DNA of 64,000 nucleotides from Chania multitudinisentens RB-25 (GTDB lineage Bacteria > Pseudomonadota > Gammaproteobacteria > Enterobacterales > Enterobacteriaceae): positions 5,146,001 through 5,210,000 of the forward strand of contig NZ_CP007044.2 in the NCBI RefSeq assembly GCF_000520015.2, given 5' to 3'. This document shows positions 1 to 7,993 of this stretch, in pieces. How positions within the stretch are numbered: position 1 is the stretch's first letter; every line of letters begins with the position of its first letter. Made by a program: the position numbers and the translations under genes. The notes beneath the pieces were generated by a model. The model had not been told where the DNA came from. It ran no database searches and saw only the letters and a list, made by a program, of their open reading frames with translations.

Positions 1-872
1 CGTTTCACCTGGCCGAACTCCACCATTTGCGACGTCAGGTTTTTCACCATGTTGCTTGGGATGGCAAAGCCAATACCAATGTTGCCGCCGTCTGGCGCCA
101 GAATCGCGGTATTGATACCAATCAGTTCACCGTTCAGGTTCACCAAAGCACCACCGGAGTTACCACGGTTAATCGCCGCATCCGTCTGGATAAAGTTCTC
201 ATAGTTTTCGATATTCAAACCACTACGGCCCAGCGCAGAGACGATACCAGAAGTGACGGTTTCACCCAGGCCATACGGGTTACCGATCGCGACAGTGTAG
301 TCACCGACACGCAGTTGATCAGAATCTGCCATTTTAATGGCCGTCAGATTTTTGGAGTCTTTCAGTTGGATCAACGCAATATCAGAACGAGGATCTTTGC
401 CGATCACTTTGGCTTCAAAGCGGCGACCATCGCTCAATTGCACCTGGATCTTGGTGGCATTTTCCACTACGTGGTTGTTGGTTACCACATAGCCTTTAGC
501 AGCATCAATGATGACACCGGAACCCAGCGACCTAAAAGGTTCTTTCGTGCCCTGGCCACCAGGGCCAGCCTGGCCGCCCTGACACATTGGTGAATTCTGG
601 AACGGTGAACCATCCTGGCAGAAAGGGGAATCTTCACCAAAGAACTGCTGGAATTGCTGAGGCATTCTCTGTGAATTCACCGTCGTACTGCCTTCAACAT
701 TAATACTCACTACAGAAGGCATCACTCTTTCCAGCATTGGAGCCAAGCTTGGCAATGGCTGAGAACTCGAAGATGCTGATACCGTTTCCGCGGCATTGGC
801 GGTGACTAAAGGCCCCATTGCCATACCAATACTGAATGCCAGGGCGCTTAAAACTAATGCGGTTTTTTTCAT
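1..872 (-). CDS. degP: Periplasmic serine protease/chaperone DegP (HtrA), 3' part outside window
   Basis: DegP degrades or refolds misfolded envelope proteins in the periplasm. About 290 N-terminal residues are present; the end of the protease domain and both PDZ domains lie beyond the left edge. The N-terminus is a signal peptide (MKKTALVLSALAFSIG, cleavage after ANA-A near residue 28). The catalytic triad is visible as His-134 (TNNHVVEN), Asp-164 (SDIALIQL) and Ser-239 (NRGNSGGAL) in precursor numbering. The long LA loop, rich in Gly and Gln with two cysteines (85 and 97), is the DegP hallmark against DegQ and DegS. It lies downstream of dgt in the same direction, 195 bp apart, as in E. coli. 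A sigma-E type promoter sits in that gap. Start chosen at the ATG directly before the signal peptide. Confidence 0.97.
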   Translation of the reverse strand, partial: MKKTALVLSALAFSIGMAMGPLVTANAAETVSASSSSQPLPSLAPMLERVMPSVVSINVEGSTTVNSQRMPQQFQQFFGEDSPFCQDGSPFQNSPMCQGGQAGPGGQGTKEPFRSLGSGVIIDAAKGYVVTNNHVVENATKIQVQLSDGRRFEAKVIGKDPRSDIALIQLKDSKNLTAIKMADSDQLRVGDYTVAIGNPYGLGETVTSGIVSALGRSGLNIENYENFIQTDAAINRGNSGGALVNLNGELIGINTAILAPDGGNIGIGFAIPSNMVKNLTSQMVEFGQVK

Positions 873-921
873 CTATGTGTCTCTTTAAAGTCGTTCAGGA
901 AATACTGCGAATTTGTGCTTA

Positions 922-950
922 TTAAGAGCGTATTAAAACACCGAAGTTCC
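922..950 (-). promoter_or_regulatory. Sigma-E type promoter of degP
   Basis: On the minus strand GGAACTT (944-950) is followed after 16 bp by TCTTAA (922-927), about 50 bp before the degP ATG. This matches the extracytoplasmic stress sigma-E consensus (GGAACTT, 15-16 bp, TCTRA) known to drive degP in E. coli. It predicts induction by misfolded outer membrane proteins. Confidence 0.8.
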
Positions 951-1067
951 GGCCCTGAGCGATACCTAATAGTAAACAAATATTGTCCATCTTTACAAAA
1001 CTCGAAATAATACCCCGAGCTTGACGTGATGGCGGTAAAATAAGAGTTCTCTTACCCGTAAGTTATT

Positions 1068-2585
1068 TTATTCTGCCGCCATTAAGCGGCGGTATTCATC
1101 ATAGGCATAAAGATCGGTCATACCGCTGATATAATCCTGCAAGAGCCGCGCTCGGAAATAATATTCTCTAATTGCCTGTTGCTCCGCAGAAAGATGCTGC
1201 AAACCTTCGATCGCTTCAACATAGGCCAAACGATGCTTAGTGGAGAGCTTATGAAACAACCGCGTTTCGATAGGAAAGGCCCGGTGGCTATCTTCTTGCA
1301 CCAACTTGCTGAAGTCCGCCAGCGGCATCATCAATAAGGGGCTGTAAATATCCAATAACCCATTAATTACCCGATAACCTTGCAGTTCCAACTGCTCAAC
1401 CTCTGGGTGGTTGAATACATGTTTGAAAGCCACATTTTTAAATATTTCCAACAGCTTATATATTGGGCCTGAATCTTCCAGCAGCGCACCATTAAAATGG
1501 CCGTGGTAAACCGCCTCCAGATTATCAATAAAACGTTGAGCTGCATGCGGCACCAAACGGGCCACGGTGAACACCCTCAGATACATAAAAAATTGATCTT
1601 CTGAACTTCGGCGTGCTCCACCACGATCGATTTTACGGAATGCGCTGGCCACGATTTTATCAAACATATCCCCAAGAGTCACCTCGCCCCATTCCTGCCT
1701 TAGGTGCTGATACAATTGCTCCACGGTAAAAATGTTTTTTTCAACCGCATCTTCCAGGTCAGCAACGCAATAAGAGATATCATCAGCGGCTTCCATAATA
1801 TAGGTAAGAGGAAAGCGATCGAATTCCCCCATATGTAATTCACGCCGTAAACGATCAACAAAGGCTTCTTCTGCCAGATAAAAACCCGGTTTTTTCATCA
1901 GGTAACTGTGGCTGTCTGGAATATCACTCGCCCAATAAGCCGGGCGGGTATATTTCAGAATGCAGCCAACCTGGGCATAGGTGAGGTTCAGTTTCAACAG
2001 GGTATACACCAGCCGGATTGCCTGGGCATTACCTTCAAAGTGGCTGAGATCGTGACGAATGCGGCTACGCAGCCGGTTAAGATCGCTTTCCCCTTCTCGC
2101 AGGCGCAGTACATCAACCAAGCAACGATCGTGGCTACCCGGCTCGCTGCCGCAGTTGGCAGGATCGAGGCGCTGACGGAACCAATCGTTAATCGCCGATT
2201 CACCGAAATGGCCAAAAGGGGGATTACCAATGTCATGCATCAGGCAAGCCATTTCCACAATACTTTCAAACGGATCGAGCAGTTTGGTCAAGCCGAGCGT
2301 ATCAATCCGCTGTTCCTGCTTCAAACGGTTGAGGATCTCTTTAGCAATATGCCGCCCCACCTGCTGCACTTCCATCGAATGCGTCAGGCGGCTACGCACC
2401 GCAGCATTACGCTCCAGCGGGAATACCTGTGTTTTCTGCTGTAAACGGCGGATCGCCGCTGAATTAACGATCCGCCCGCGATCGCTCTCAAACTGCCGGA
2501 TAATGTCATATTCTTCTTCTGCTTCAATCGGCTTGCTGAATGGCCGTTGGAAGCTGATCTTCTGCTTAAAGTCGATCCCGGACAT
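1068..2585 (-). CDS. dgt: Deoxyguanosinetriphosphate triphosphohydrolase
   Basis: Dgt hydrolyses dGTP to deoxyguanosine and tripolyphosphate in the cytoplasm. The product has 505 residues, the same as E. coli Dgt. HD-superfamily metal ligands are visible: RLTHSMEV around residue 66-73 (first His) and MHDIGNPPFGHFGE around 116-129 (the HD pair), with DDISYCVADLEDAVE around 270 for the later Asp. It is divergent from mtnN with about 140 bp between the two starts, and upstream of degP, the E. coli order. Start ATG with MSGIDFKQKISF matches the family N-terminus. Confidence 0.96.
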   Translation of the reverse strand: MSGIDFKQKISFQRPFSKPIEAEEEYDIIRQFESDRGRIVNSAAIRRLQQKTQVFPLERNAAVRSRLTHSMEVQQVGRHIAKEILNRLKQEQRIDTLGLTKLLDPFESIVEMACLMHDIGNPPFGHFGESAINDWFRQRLDPANCGSEPGSHDRCLVDVLRLREGESDLNRLRSRIRHDLSHFEGNAQAIRLVYTLLKLNLTYAQVGCILKYTRPAYWASDIPDSHSYLMKKPGFYLAEEAFVDRLRRELHMGEFDRFPLTYIMEAADDISYCVADLEDAVEKNIFTVEQLYQHLRQEWGEVTLGDMFDKIVASAFRKIDRGGARRSSEDQFFMYLRVFTVARLVPHAAQRFIDNLEAVYHGHFNGALLEDSGPIYKLLEIFKNVAFKHVFNHPEVEQLELQGYRVINGLLDIYSPLLMMPLADFSKLVQEDSHRAFPIETRLFHKLSTKHRLAYVEAIEGLQHLSAEQQAIREYYFRARLLQDYISGMTDLYAYDEYRRLMAAE

Positions 2586-2723
2586 CTGTTTCCCCCACCG
2601 TTGCGCACTCCCTCCGTGATAACAATTCCCAGCGGCAGATGCAACGCTATTGCGGATTATCTCTCTTTCAGAGCCATGATAGACTATGCCGCAATTTCCA
2701 CACCCAATCAGTGAGTGTTATTT

Positions 2724-3425
2724 ATGAAAGTAGGCATCATCGGCGCAATGGAAGAAGAAGTCACCCTGCTACGCGCACAAATTGAACACCGCCAGACCAT
2801 TCAACGCGCTGGTTGTGAAATCTATACTGGCCAGATCGGCGGGGTTGATGTCGCCTTACTGAAATCGGGTATTGGCAAAGTTGCAGCAGCACTGGGCACA
2901 ACATTGTTGTTGGAACATTGCCAGCCGGACCTGGTGATCAACACCGGTTCTGCCGGTGGTCTGGCGGCAACGTTAAAAGTAGGCGATATCGTCATTTCGG
3001 AAGAAGTGCGCTACCACGATGCTGATGTGACCGCTTTTGGTTATCAGCCAGGCCAGATGGCCGGTTGCCCACCCGCTTTTATTGCCAACGATGCCCTGAT
3101 TGCTTTGGCAGAAAACTGCATCAAACAGCTTAACCTGAACGCCGTGCGCGGCCTGATTTGCAGCGGTGATGCTTTCATCAATGGTGCAGAACCATTGGCA
3201 CGCATCCGTACCACTTTCCCAGCCGTGGCCGCCGTTGAGATGGAAGCCGCTGCCGTGGGCCATGTCTGCCATCAGTTCAGCACGCCATTTGTGGTTGTGC
3301 GCGCGATCTCCGACGTTGCCGACCAGGAATCACACATGAGTTTCGACGAATTCCTGGCCGTGGCAGCCAAGCAATCTTCATTAATGGTCAACGCTATGCT
3401 GCAAACTCTGGCAAAGCGCGGTTAA
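2724..3425 (+). CDS. mtnN: 5'-methylthioadenosine/S-adenosylhomocysteine nucleosidase
   Basis: MtnN (Pfs, MTAN) cleaves adenine from methylthioadenosine, S-adenosylhomocysteine and 5'-deoxyadenosine. It recycles SAM by-products and makes the precursor of autoinducer-2. The product has 233 residues (E. coli 232). The catalytic Glu-12 lies in MKVGIIGAMEEE, the substrate-binding Glu near 174 in AVEMEAAAVGHV, and the catalytic Asp near 197 in RAISDVADQE. The start is the ATG at 2724; an in-frame GTG nine bases upstream adds three residues absent from the family. The downstream btuF starts one base after its stop, so mtnN-btuF-yadS is probably one operon. Confidence 0.97.
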   Translation: MKVGIIGAMEEEVTLLRAQIEHRQTIQRAGCEIYTGQIGGVDVALLKSGIGKVAAALGTTLLLEHCQPDLVINTGSAGGLAATLKVGDIVISEEVRYHDADVTAFGYQPGQMAGCPPAFIANDALIALAENCIKQLNLNAVRGLICSGDAFINGAEPLARIRTTFPAVAAVEMEAAAVGHVCHQFSTPFVVVRAISDVADQESHMSFDEFLAVAAKQSSLMVNAMLQTLAKRG

Positions 3426-3426
3426 T

Positions 3427-4233
3427 GTGAAGCGACGCTTTTCTGCCCTGCTGGGGGTATTAGCCTTTTGTATCGCGTTGCCCGCCAGCACGGCCCAACG
3501 CGTTATCAGCCTGGCACCGAACACCACTGAACTCGCCTATGCTGCCGGGATGGGAGAAAACCTGGTGGCAGCCAGTGCCTATTCGGATTATCCGCCAGAA
3601 GCCAAAAAACTGGAGCAGGTCGCCTCCTGGCAAGGAATCAACCTGGAACGCGTGCTGGCGCTGAAACCGGATCTGATTTTGGCATGGCGCGACGGTAATC
3701 CGCAGCGGCCGTTGGATCAGCTGGCCGCATTGGGTATCCCGATCTTTTATGCTGATGCCCAAAATATCGATGGCATCGCAAAATCGCTGGATGCGTTGGC
3801 GCAATACAGCCCTCACCCAAAGCAAGCACATCAGGCAGCAGAAAGTTTTCGCCAAAAAGTGGCCACGTTGAAAGCCCAATATGCGCATAATCAACCACGG
3901 CGCGTATTGTTACAATTTGGTACTCAGCCCTTATTCACGGCTTCAGCGGCCACACTGCAAAGCCAGGTGCTTTCACTGTGCGGTGCAGAAAATATTTTTG
4001 CCGATAGCCGCGTACCCTGGCCACAAATCAGCCGTGAGCAAGTGCTGACGCGCCAACCACAAACGATCGTTATCACCGGTGGAGAACAACAGATTGCCAG
4101 CGTGAAGGCGTTCTGGGCTCCGCAGTTGGCAGTACCGATCATTGCGCTGAACGAAGACTGGTTCAACCGTGCCGGGCCACGTATCATGCTGGCGGCGCAG
4201 GAGCTCTGTAGCCAATTGGCGGAGATAAAATAA
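3427..4233 (+). CDS. btuF: Periplasmic vitamin B12-binding protein
   Basis: BtuF captures cobalamin in the periplasm and delivers it to the BtuCD ABC importer, whose genes are not in this window. The product has 268 residues with a signal peptide (MKRRFSALLGVLAFCIALPA, cleavage after STA). The type III binding-protein fold shows in RVISLAPNTTELAYAAG near the mature N-terminus and LKPDLILAW near residue 80. The start codon is GTG, one base after the mtnN stop, and its stop overlaps the yadS ATG (TAATG). The mtnN-btuF-yadS order is the enterobacterial one and implies translational coupling. Confidence 0.95.
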   Translation: MKRRFSALLGVLAFCIALPASTAQRVISLAPNTTELAYAAGMGENLVAASAYSDYPPEAKKLEQVASWQGINLERVLALKPDLILAWRDGNPQRPLDQLAALGIPIFYADAQNIDGIAKSLDALAQYSPHPKQAHQAAESFRQKVATLKAQYAHNQPRRVLLQFGTQPLFTASAATLQSQVLSLCGAENIFADSRVPWPQISREQVLTRQPQTIVITGGEQQIASVKAFWAPQLAVPIIALNEDWFNRAGPRIMLAAQELCSQLAEIK

Positions 4234-4844
4234 TGCTGGTTTTTTGGCTGGATATTCTCGGTACAGCGGTATTTGCTATCTCCGGCGTCTTGCTGGCTGG
4301 CAAACTGCGCATGGACCCGTTCGGCGTATTGGTGTTGGGTGTGGTTACCGCGGTAGGTGGTGGCACGATCCGTGATATGGCACTGGCCAACGGGCCGGTA
4401 TTTTGGGTGGAAGATCCCACTGCTCTGGTGGTAGCGATGGTCACCTGTGTGCTGACGCTGCTGTTAGTGCGCCAACCGCGCCGCCTGCCGAAGTGGATAC
4501 TGCCGGTGCTGGATGCCGTCGGGCTGGCGGTATTCGTTGGCATCGGTGTCAATAAGGCACTGGCTGTTGATACTAGCCCGCTGGTGGCCATCTGCATGGG
4601 AGTCATGACCGGCGTGGGTGGCGGAATTATCCGCGATGTGCTGGCGCGTGAGATCCCTATGATCCTGCGTACCGAAGTCTACGCCACCGCCTGTATTGTG
4701 GGTGGGAGCGTACACACCATTGCGTTCTGCTATTTTGGCATGCCCCTGCAACACGCCATGATGCTGGGTATGGCAATCACCCTGAGCATCCGTCTGGCAG
4801 CCATTCGCTGGCACCTGAAGCTCCCCGCTTTTATCCTTGAATAG
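4233..4844 (+). CDS. yadS: TRIC-type inner membrane protein YadS (UPF0126)
   Basis: A 203-residue very hydrophobic protein with about seven membrane segments. It is built from two repeats, each with a Gly-rich signature: VGGGTIRDMAL near residue 43 and VGGGIIRDVLAREIP near residue 130. This is the UPF0126/TRIC architecture of prokaryotic relatives of trimeric intracellular cation channels. The physiological substrate of YadS is not established; glycine has been proposed for relatives. It starts inside the btuF stop codon and ends just before a bidirectional terminator shared with erpA. Confidence 0.92.
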   Translation: MLVFWLDILGTAVFAISGVLLAGKLRMDPFGVLVLGVVTAVGGGTIRDMALANGPVFWVEDPTALVVAMVTCVLTLLLVRQPRRLPKWILPVLDAVGLAVFVGIGVNKALAVDTSPLVAICMGVMTGVGGGIIRDVLAREIPMILRTEVYATACIVGGSVHTIAFCYFGMPLQHAMMLGMAITLSIRLAAIRWHLKLPAFILE

Positions 4845-4908
4845 TTCCCCCGCGTCTTTCACATCTCGGGGGCTGGTTTTCCCGCAACTCAAATTATTCA
4901 GGGCATAA

Positions 4909-4944
4909 AAAAACCCGCGAACCGTTAAGGTTGGCGGGTTTTCT
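4909..4944. terminator. Bidirectional terminator between yadS and erpA
   Basis: A 13-bp hairpin: AAACCCGCGAACC (4911-4923), GTTAA loop, GGTTGGCGGGTTT (4929-4941), one mismatch. An A-run flanks it on the left and a T-run on the right, so it can stop transcripts of the convergent yadS (+) and erpA (-). Confidence 0.85.
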
Positions 4945-4958
4945 GGCCGGGGCAAGCA

Positions 4959-5303
4959 TCAAATACTGAATGAAGACCCACAACCACAGGTGGTTTTAGC
5001 GTTCGGGTTAGTCACAACAAAACGTGAACCTTCCAGCCCTTCGGTGTAATCCACCGAACCACCGACCAGATATTGCAGGCTCATCGGGTCAACCACCAAC
5101 GCAACACCCTGTTTTTCAATGGTCATATCACCATCATTGACCTTGTCGTCAAAAGTAAAACCGTACTGGAATCCGCTGCAACCGCCGCCGGTAATGTAAA
5201 CCCGCAATTTCAGGTCTGGATTTTCTTCGTCAGCAATCAGGAACTTAACCTTGTTTGCTGCTGCCTCGGTAAATTGCAAGGGCAGTGCTGTTTCATCACT
5301 CAT
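4959..5303 (-). CDS. erpA: Iron-sulfur cluster insertion protein ErpA
   Basis: ErpA is an A-type carrier that delivers Fe-S clusters to apoproteins, including IspG and IspH of isoprenoid synthesis. The product has 114 residues, identical in length to E. coli ErpA. The three conserved cysteines are present: Cys-42 in GGGCSGFQYG, and Cys-106 and Cys-108 in the C-terminal TTCGCGSSFSI. It is convergent with yadS and divergent from hemL. A 27-bp inverted repeat lies 25 bp upstream of its ATG and may form a 5' UTR hairpin or an operator. Confidence 0.97.
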   Translation of the reverse strand: MSDETALPLQFTEAAANKVKFLIADEENPDLKLRVYITGGGCSGFQYGFTFDDKVNDGDMTIEKQGVALVVDPMSLQYLVGGSVDYTEGLEGSRFVVTNPNAKTTCGCGSSFSI

Positions 5304-5328
5304 ACTTTTACTCCCAACATTATTTCGT

Positions 5329-5355
5329 ATCAGGTGACTACCATGGTCACCTGAT
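5329..5355. promoter_or_regulatory. Perfect inverted repeat upstream of erpA
   Basis: ATCAGGTGAC (5329-5338) and GTCACCTGAT (5346-5355) form a perfect 10-bp stem with a 7-bp spacer. It lies between erpA and hemL, nearer erpA. It could be an operator for a dimeric regulator or a leader hairpin. I do not recognise it as an IscR type 2 site. Confidence 0.5.
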
Positions 5356-5518
5356 TAATGCCTTTGATTATCTAATACCTGAGTGTTGCGTTCAAGTATT
5401 CACCGCATTTGTTGTACTCTCTCCGCCATAGCCCACCTGACACAGAGGAATATCGCAGCGTTCCCCTGGAACTGAGCCACTCATATTGGCCCTATAAATA
5501 GGTATCTGACAGCAATCG

Positions 5519-5547
5519 TTTCATAACACCGGACTCTCCACTAGAAT
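5519..5547 (+). promoter_or_regulatory. Candidate sigma-70 promoter of hemL
   Basis: TTTCAT (5519-5524), 17-bp spacer, TAGAAT (5542-5547), ending 42 bp before the hemL ATG. The spacing is ideal and the -10 box good; the -35 box is weak. Nothing else in the 286-bp erpA-hemL gap looks like a gene. Confidence 0.45.
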
Positions 5548-5589
5548 AGCGCCGTCAAATCATTCAAATAAAAATCCAGGAGCCGATTT

Positions 5590-6879
5590 ATGAGCTTACA
5601 CAGCAAGTCCGAAAGCCTATATGCCCAGGCGCAGCAGTTAATCCCCGGTGGGGTTAACTCTCCGGTACGAGCATTCACCGGCGTCGGCGGCGTTCCCGTG
5701 TTTATCGAACGCGCTGATGGTGCTTACCTTTTTGATGCCGATGGCAAAGCCTATATCGATTACGTCGGTTCCTGGGGCCCAATGGTGCTGGGCCATAACC
5801 ATCCGGCGATCCGCAATGCGGTGATCGAAGCTGCACAACGCGGCCTGAGTTTTGGTGCGCCAACCGAAATGGAAGTCAACATGGCCCAATTGGTGACCGA
5901 TCTGGTGCCCAGCATGGACATGGTGCGCATGGTCAACTCGGGTACAGAAGCGACCATGAGCGCCATCCGCCTGGCTCGCGGTTATACCCAGCGTGACAAA
6001 ATCATTAAGTTCGAAGGCTGTTACCACGGCCATGCCGATTGCCTGCTGGTGAAAGCAGGCTCTGGTGCTTTGACTTTGGGCCAGCCCAACTCGCCGGGCG
6101 TACCGGCGGATTTCGCTAAACATACCCTGACCTGCACTTATAACGACCTTGATTCGGTACGTAGCGCGTTTGAGCAATATCCGTCAGAAATCGCCTGTAT
6201 TATCGTTGAACCCGTCGCCGGTAACATGAACTGCATCCCACCGCAGCCAGAATTCCTGCCAGGCCTGCGTGCGTTGTGTGACCAATATGGCGCACTGCTG
6301 ATTATTGATGAAGTGATGACTGGCTTCCGTGTGGCACTGGCGGGGGCACAAAGCTATTACGATGTTGTGCCGGATCTGACCTGCCTGGGCAAAATCATCG
6401 GTGGTGGTATGCCTGTTGGCGCCTTTGGTGGCCGGCGTGAAGTGATGGCCGCTTTGGCTCCCACCGGGCCGGTCTATCAGGCAGGCACCCTGTCTGGCAA
6501 CCCGATTGCCATGGCAGCAGGTTTCGCCTGTTTGACCGAAGTTGCACGCGCAGGCACCCACCAGAAGCTGACCGAACTGACCGGCAAACTGGCCACTGGC
6601 CTGCTGGCAGCGGCAAAAGCGGCGAACATTCCCTTTGTCGTCAACCATGTTGGCGGCATGTTCGGCCTGTTCTTTACCAACGCCCCCACCGTAACCCGCT
6701 ATCAGGACGTGATGCAATGTGATGTTGAACGCTTCAAGCGTTTCTTCCATTTGATGCTGAATGAAGGGATCTATCTGGCACCATCGGCCTTTGAAGCCGG
6801 TTTCATGTCGGTCGCACACAGCGATGAAGACATTCAACGCACCGTTGACGCCGCCAGCCGCTGCTTCGCCAAGCTGTAA
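5590..6879 (+). CDS. hemL: Glutamate-1-semialdehyde 2,1-aminomutase
   Basis: HemL is a PLP enzyme that turns glutamate-1-semialdehyde into 5-aminolevulinate, the first committed tetrapyrrole (haem, sirohaem, cobalamin) precursor in the C5 pathway. The product has 429 residues (E. coli 426). The PLP lysine lies near residue 265 in CLGKIIGGGMPVGAFGG; the cofactor-binding Asp is in IIDEVMTGFR; NSGTEATMSAIRLARG near residue 120 is the class III aminotransferase phosphate-binding segment. The AGGAG ribosome binding site lies eight bases before the ATG. It stands alone with its own promoter and terminator. Confidence 0.97.
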   Translation: MSLHSKSESLYAQAQQLIPGGVNSPVRAFTGVGGVPVFIERADGAYLFDADGKAYIDYVGSWGPMVLGHNHPAIRNAVIEAAQRGLSFGAPTEMEVNMAQLVTDLVPSMDMVRMVNSGTEATMSAIRLARGYTQRDKIIKFEGCYHGHADCLLVKAGSGALTLGQPNSPGVPADFAKHTLTCTYNDLDSVRSAFEQYPSEIACIIVEPVAGNMNCIPPQPEFLPGLRALCDQYGALLIIDEVMTGFRVALAGAQSYYDVVPDLTCLGKIIGGGMPVGAFGGRREVMAALAPTGPVYQAGTLSGNPIAMAAGFACLTEVARAGTHQKLTELTGKLATGLLAAAKAANIPFVVNHVGGMFGLFFTNAPTVTRYQDVMQCDVERFKRFFHLMLNEGIYLAPSAFEAGFMSVAHSDEDIQRTVDAASRCFAKL

Positions 6880-6886
6880 TGCCTTC

Positions 6887-6912
6887 GCGGGCGCGTTCTG
6901 CGCCCGCTTTAT
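6887..6912 (+). terminator. Terminator after hemL
   Basis: GCGGGCGC (6887-6894), GTTCT loop, GCGCCCGC (6900-6907), then TTTATCT. Strong GC stem with a short U-rich tail, seven bases after the hemL stop. It could also act on the convergent ampE transcript. Confidence 0.65.
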
Positions 6913-6917
6913 CTCGC

Positions 6918-7763
6918 TTAGAGTAGCGTTCCATAAATCGTCAGCAACGCCACCACCACCAGGATCATGATCGTCACCTTACGCGCCAGCGTTACCGCTG
7001 CCCGCGGTGTTTGTATTGGATCACTGTGCGGATCACGCGCCAGAGAGAACTGTGCCAAACGCGTCAGAACCTGATACTGCGAGGTATGGAGATCCCCCAA
7101 TGAGGCAAACCACGCAGGCAACGCTCTTTCACCATGCCCAAGCAACGCATAAGCTACCCCCACCAACCGAACCGGCACCCAATCCAACCAATGCAACAGG
7201 AAATCAATACCGGCCTGAGAACGCTCCAACGGCGTATGATGCCGCGCTAACCAGGTTTGATACGCCCGCAGAAATGCATAACCCGCCAAGGCGACAGGTC
7301 CACAAGCTGCAAACCAGAATAACGGGGCCAGATAGTCGCGGTAGTTAATCCATAACAACGCATTTTGCAGCTCACGTAACCGTTCTTCTTTGCTACACCC
7401 AGCCGGCAGGCCATGGATCAACGCCAATTCCTCCGCCATCTGATCGCTGGCATGAGCATCACCTTGGCGCGCAGCATTCAAATAAGCCCGATAGTGCTTG
7501 CGCTTGATACCTGCCCCTACACACAGCAAACCAATGAGAATCCACAACAGCAACATCACGGCACCAAAAAATAATCCTTCAGCCAGCCACAGAATTCCCC
7601 CAATCACGGCCATCCAGGCAATGACCATGGCCAGCGTCTGACCAAACGAAACCCGATGTAAGCGCTGAAATATCACCTCCAGGCGGTGATCCAATTGCCA
7701 ATGTTCCCCCTGTTTGAACAGACGTTCCCACGCCAGAACCAGTAACAGCGTAAACAGCGTCAT
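6918..7763 (-). CDS. ampE: Inner membrane regulator of beta-lactamase expression AmpE
   Basis: AmpE is an inner membrane protein of the CobD/CbiB-like family, usually encoded in an ampDE operon and thought to act as a sensor in beta-lactamase control. The product has 281 residues (E. coli 284), with hydrophobic segments near residues 1-10, 43-85, 145-165 and a C-terminal one (MILVVVALLTIYG). The typical N-terminus MTLFTLLLVLAWERLFKQGEHW is present. A clear AAGGAG ribosome binding site precedes the ATG. The upstream partner ampD is missing: only 230 bp separate ampE from the divergent nadC, so ampE must use a promoter in that gap. Confidence 0.93.
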   Translation of the reverse strand: MTLFTLLLVLAWERLFKQGEHWQLDHRLEVIFQRLHRVSFGQTLAMVIAWMAVIGGILWLAEGLFFGAVMLLLWILIGLLCVGAGIKRKHYRAYLNAARQGDAHASDQMAEELALIHGLPAGCSKEERLRELQNALLWINYRDYLAPLFWFAACGPVALAGYAFLRAYQTWLARHHTPLERSQAGIDFLLHWLDWVPVRLVGVAYALLGHGERALPAWFASLGDLHTSQYQVLTRLAQFSLARDPHSDPIQTPRAAVTLARKVTIMILVVVALLTIYGTLL

Positions 7764-7993
7764 GCGTTAATCTCCTTCTTTTTATTTTTACCCAGCTTAA
7801 CACCGCTGGATTGAGCGTGTTATTCCTGAGATATCAGGGAATCATCCAGAGGAAGATCGAGGCAAAACACTCTCTTTTAACACTGGTGATTCAACCCGAC
7901 TGCAACCGTATCAGGCCTCTCTGCGGTGGTACTTGCTTCTGCAACAGAGTAGCATGTTCACTCACAAACCTACCGCCCATTCCGGAGTTTTCT
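7764..7993. other. ampE-nadC gap where ampD would normally lie
   Basis: In E. coli ampD (about 183 codons) sits between ampE and nadC. Here only 230 bp remain and no frame encodes the AmpD zinc or catalytic motifs. The gap must carry the nadC and ampE promoters. It holds an inverted repeat around 7822-7844 (ATTCCTGA and TCAGGGAAT arms). Short stretches on the minus strand near 7893-7952 (ATGCTACTC, AGTACC, GGCCTGAT) vaguely recall the start of ampD but are too short to prove a remnant. Confidence 0.6.

Noticed and set aside
27..593. 188-codon open frame on the plus strand at the left edge
   Set aside because: It lies wholly opposite degP, whose signal peptide and catalytic triad are clear. 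No family features in the shadow frame.
7811..7993. Longer N-terminus for nadC
   Set aside because: 61 residues without similarity to NadC; the ATG at 7994 gives the E. coli length.
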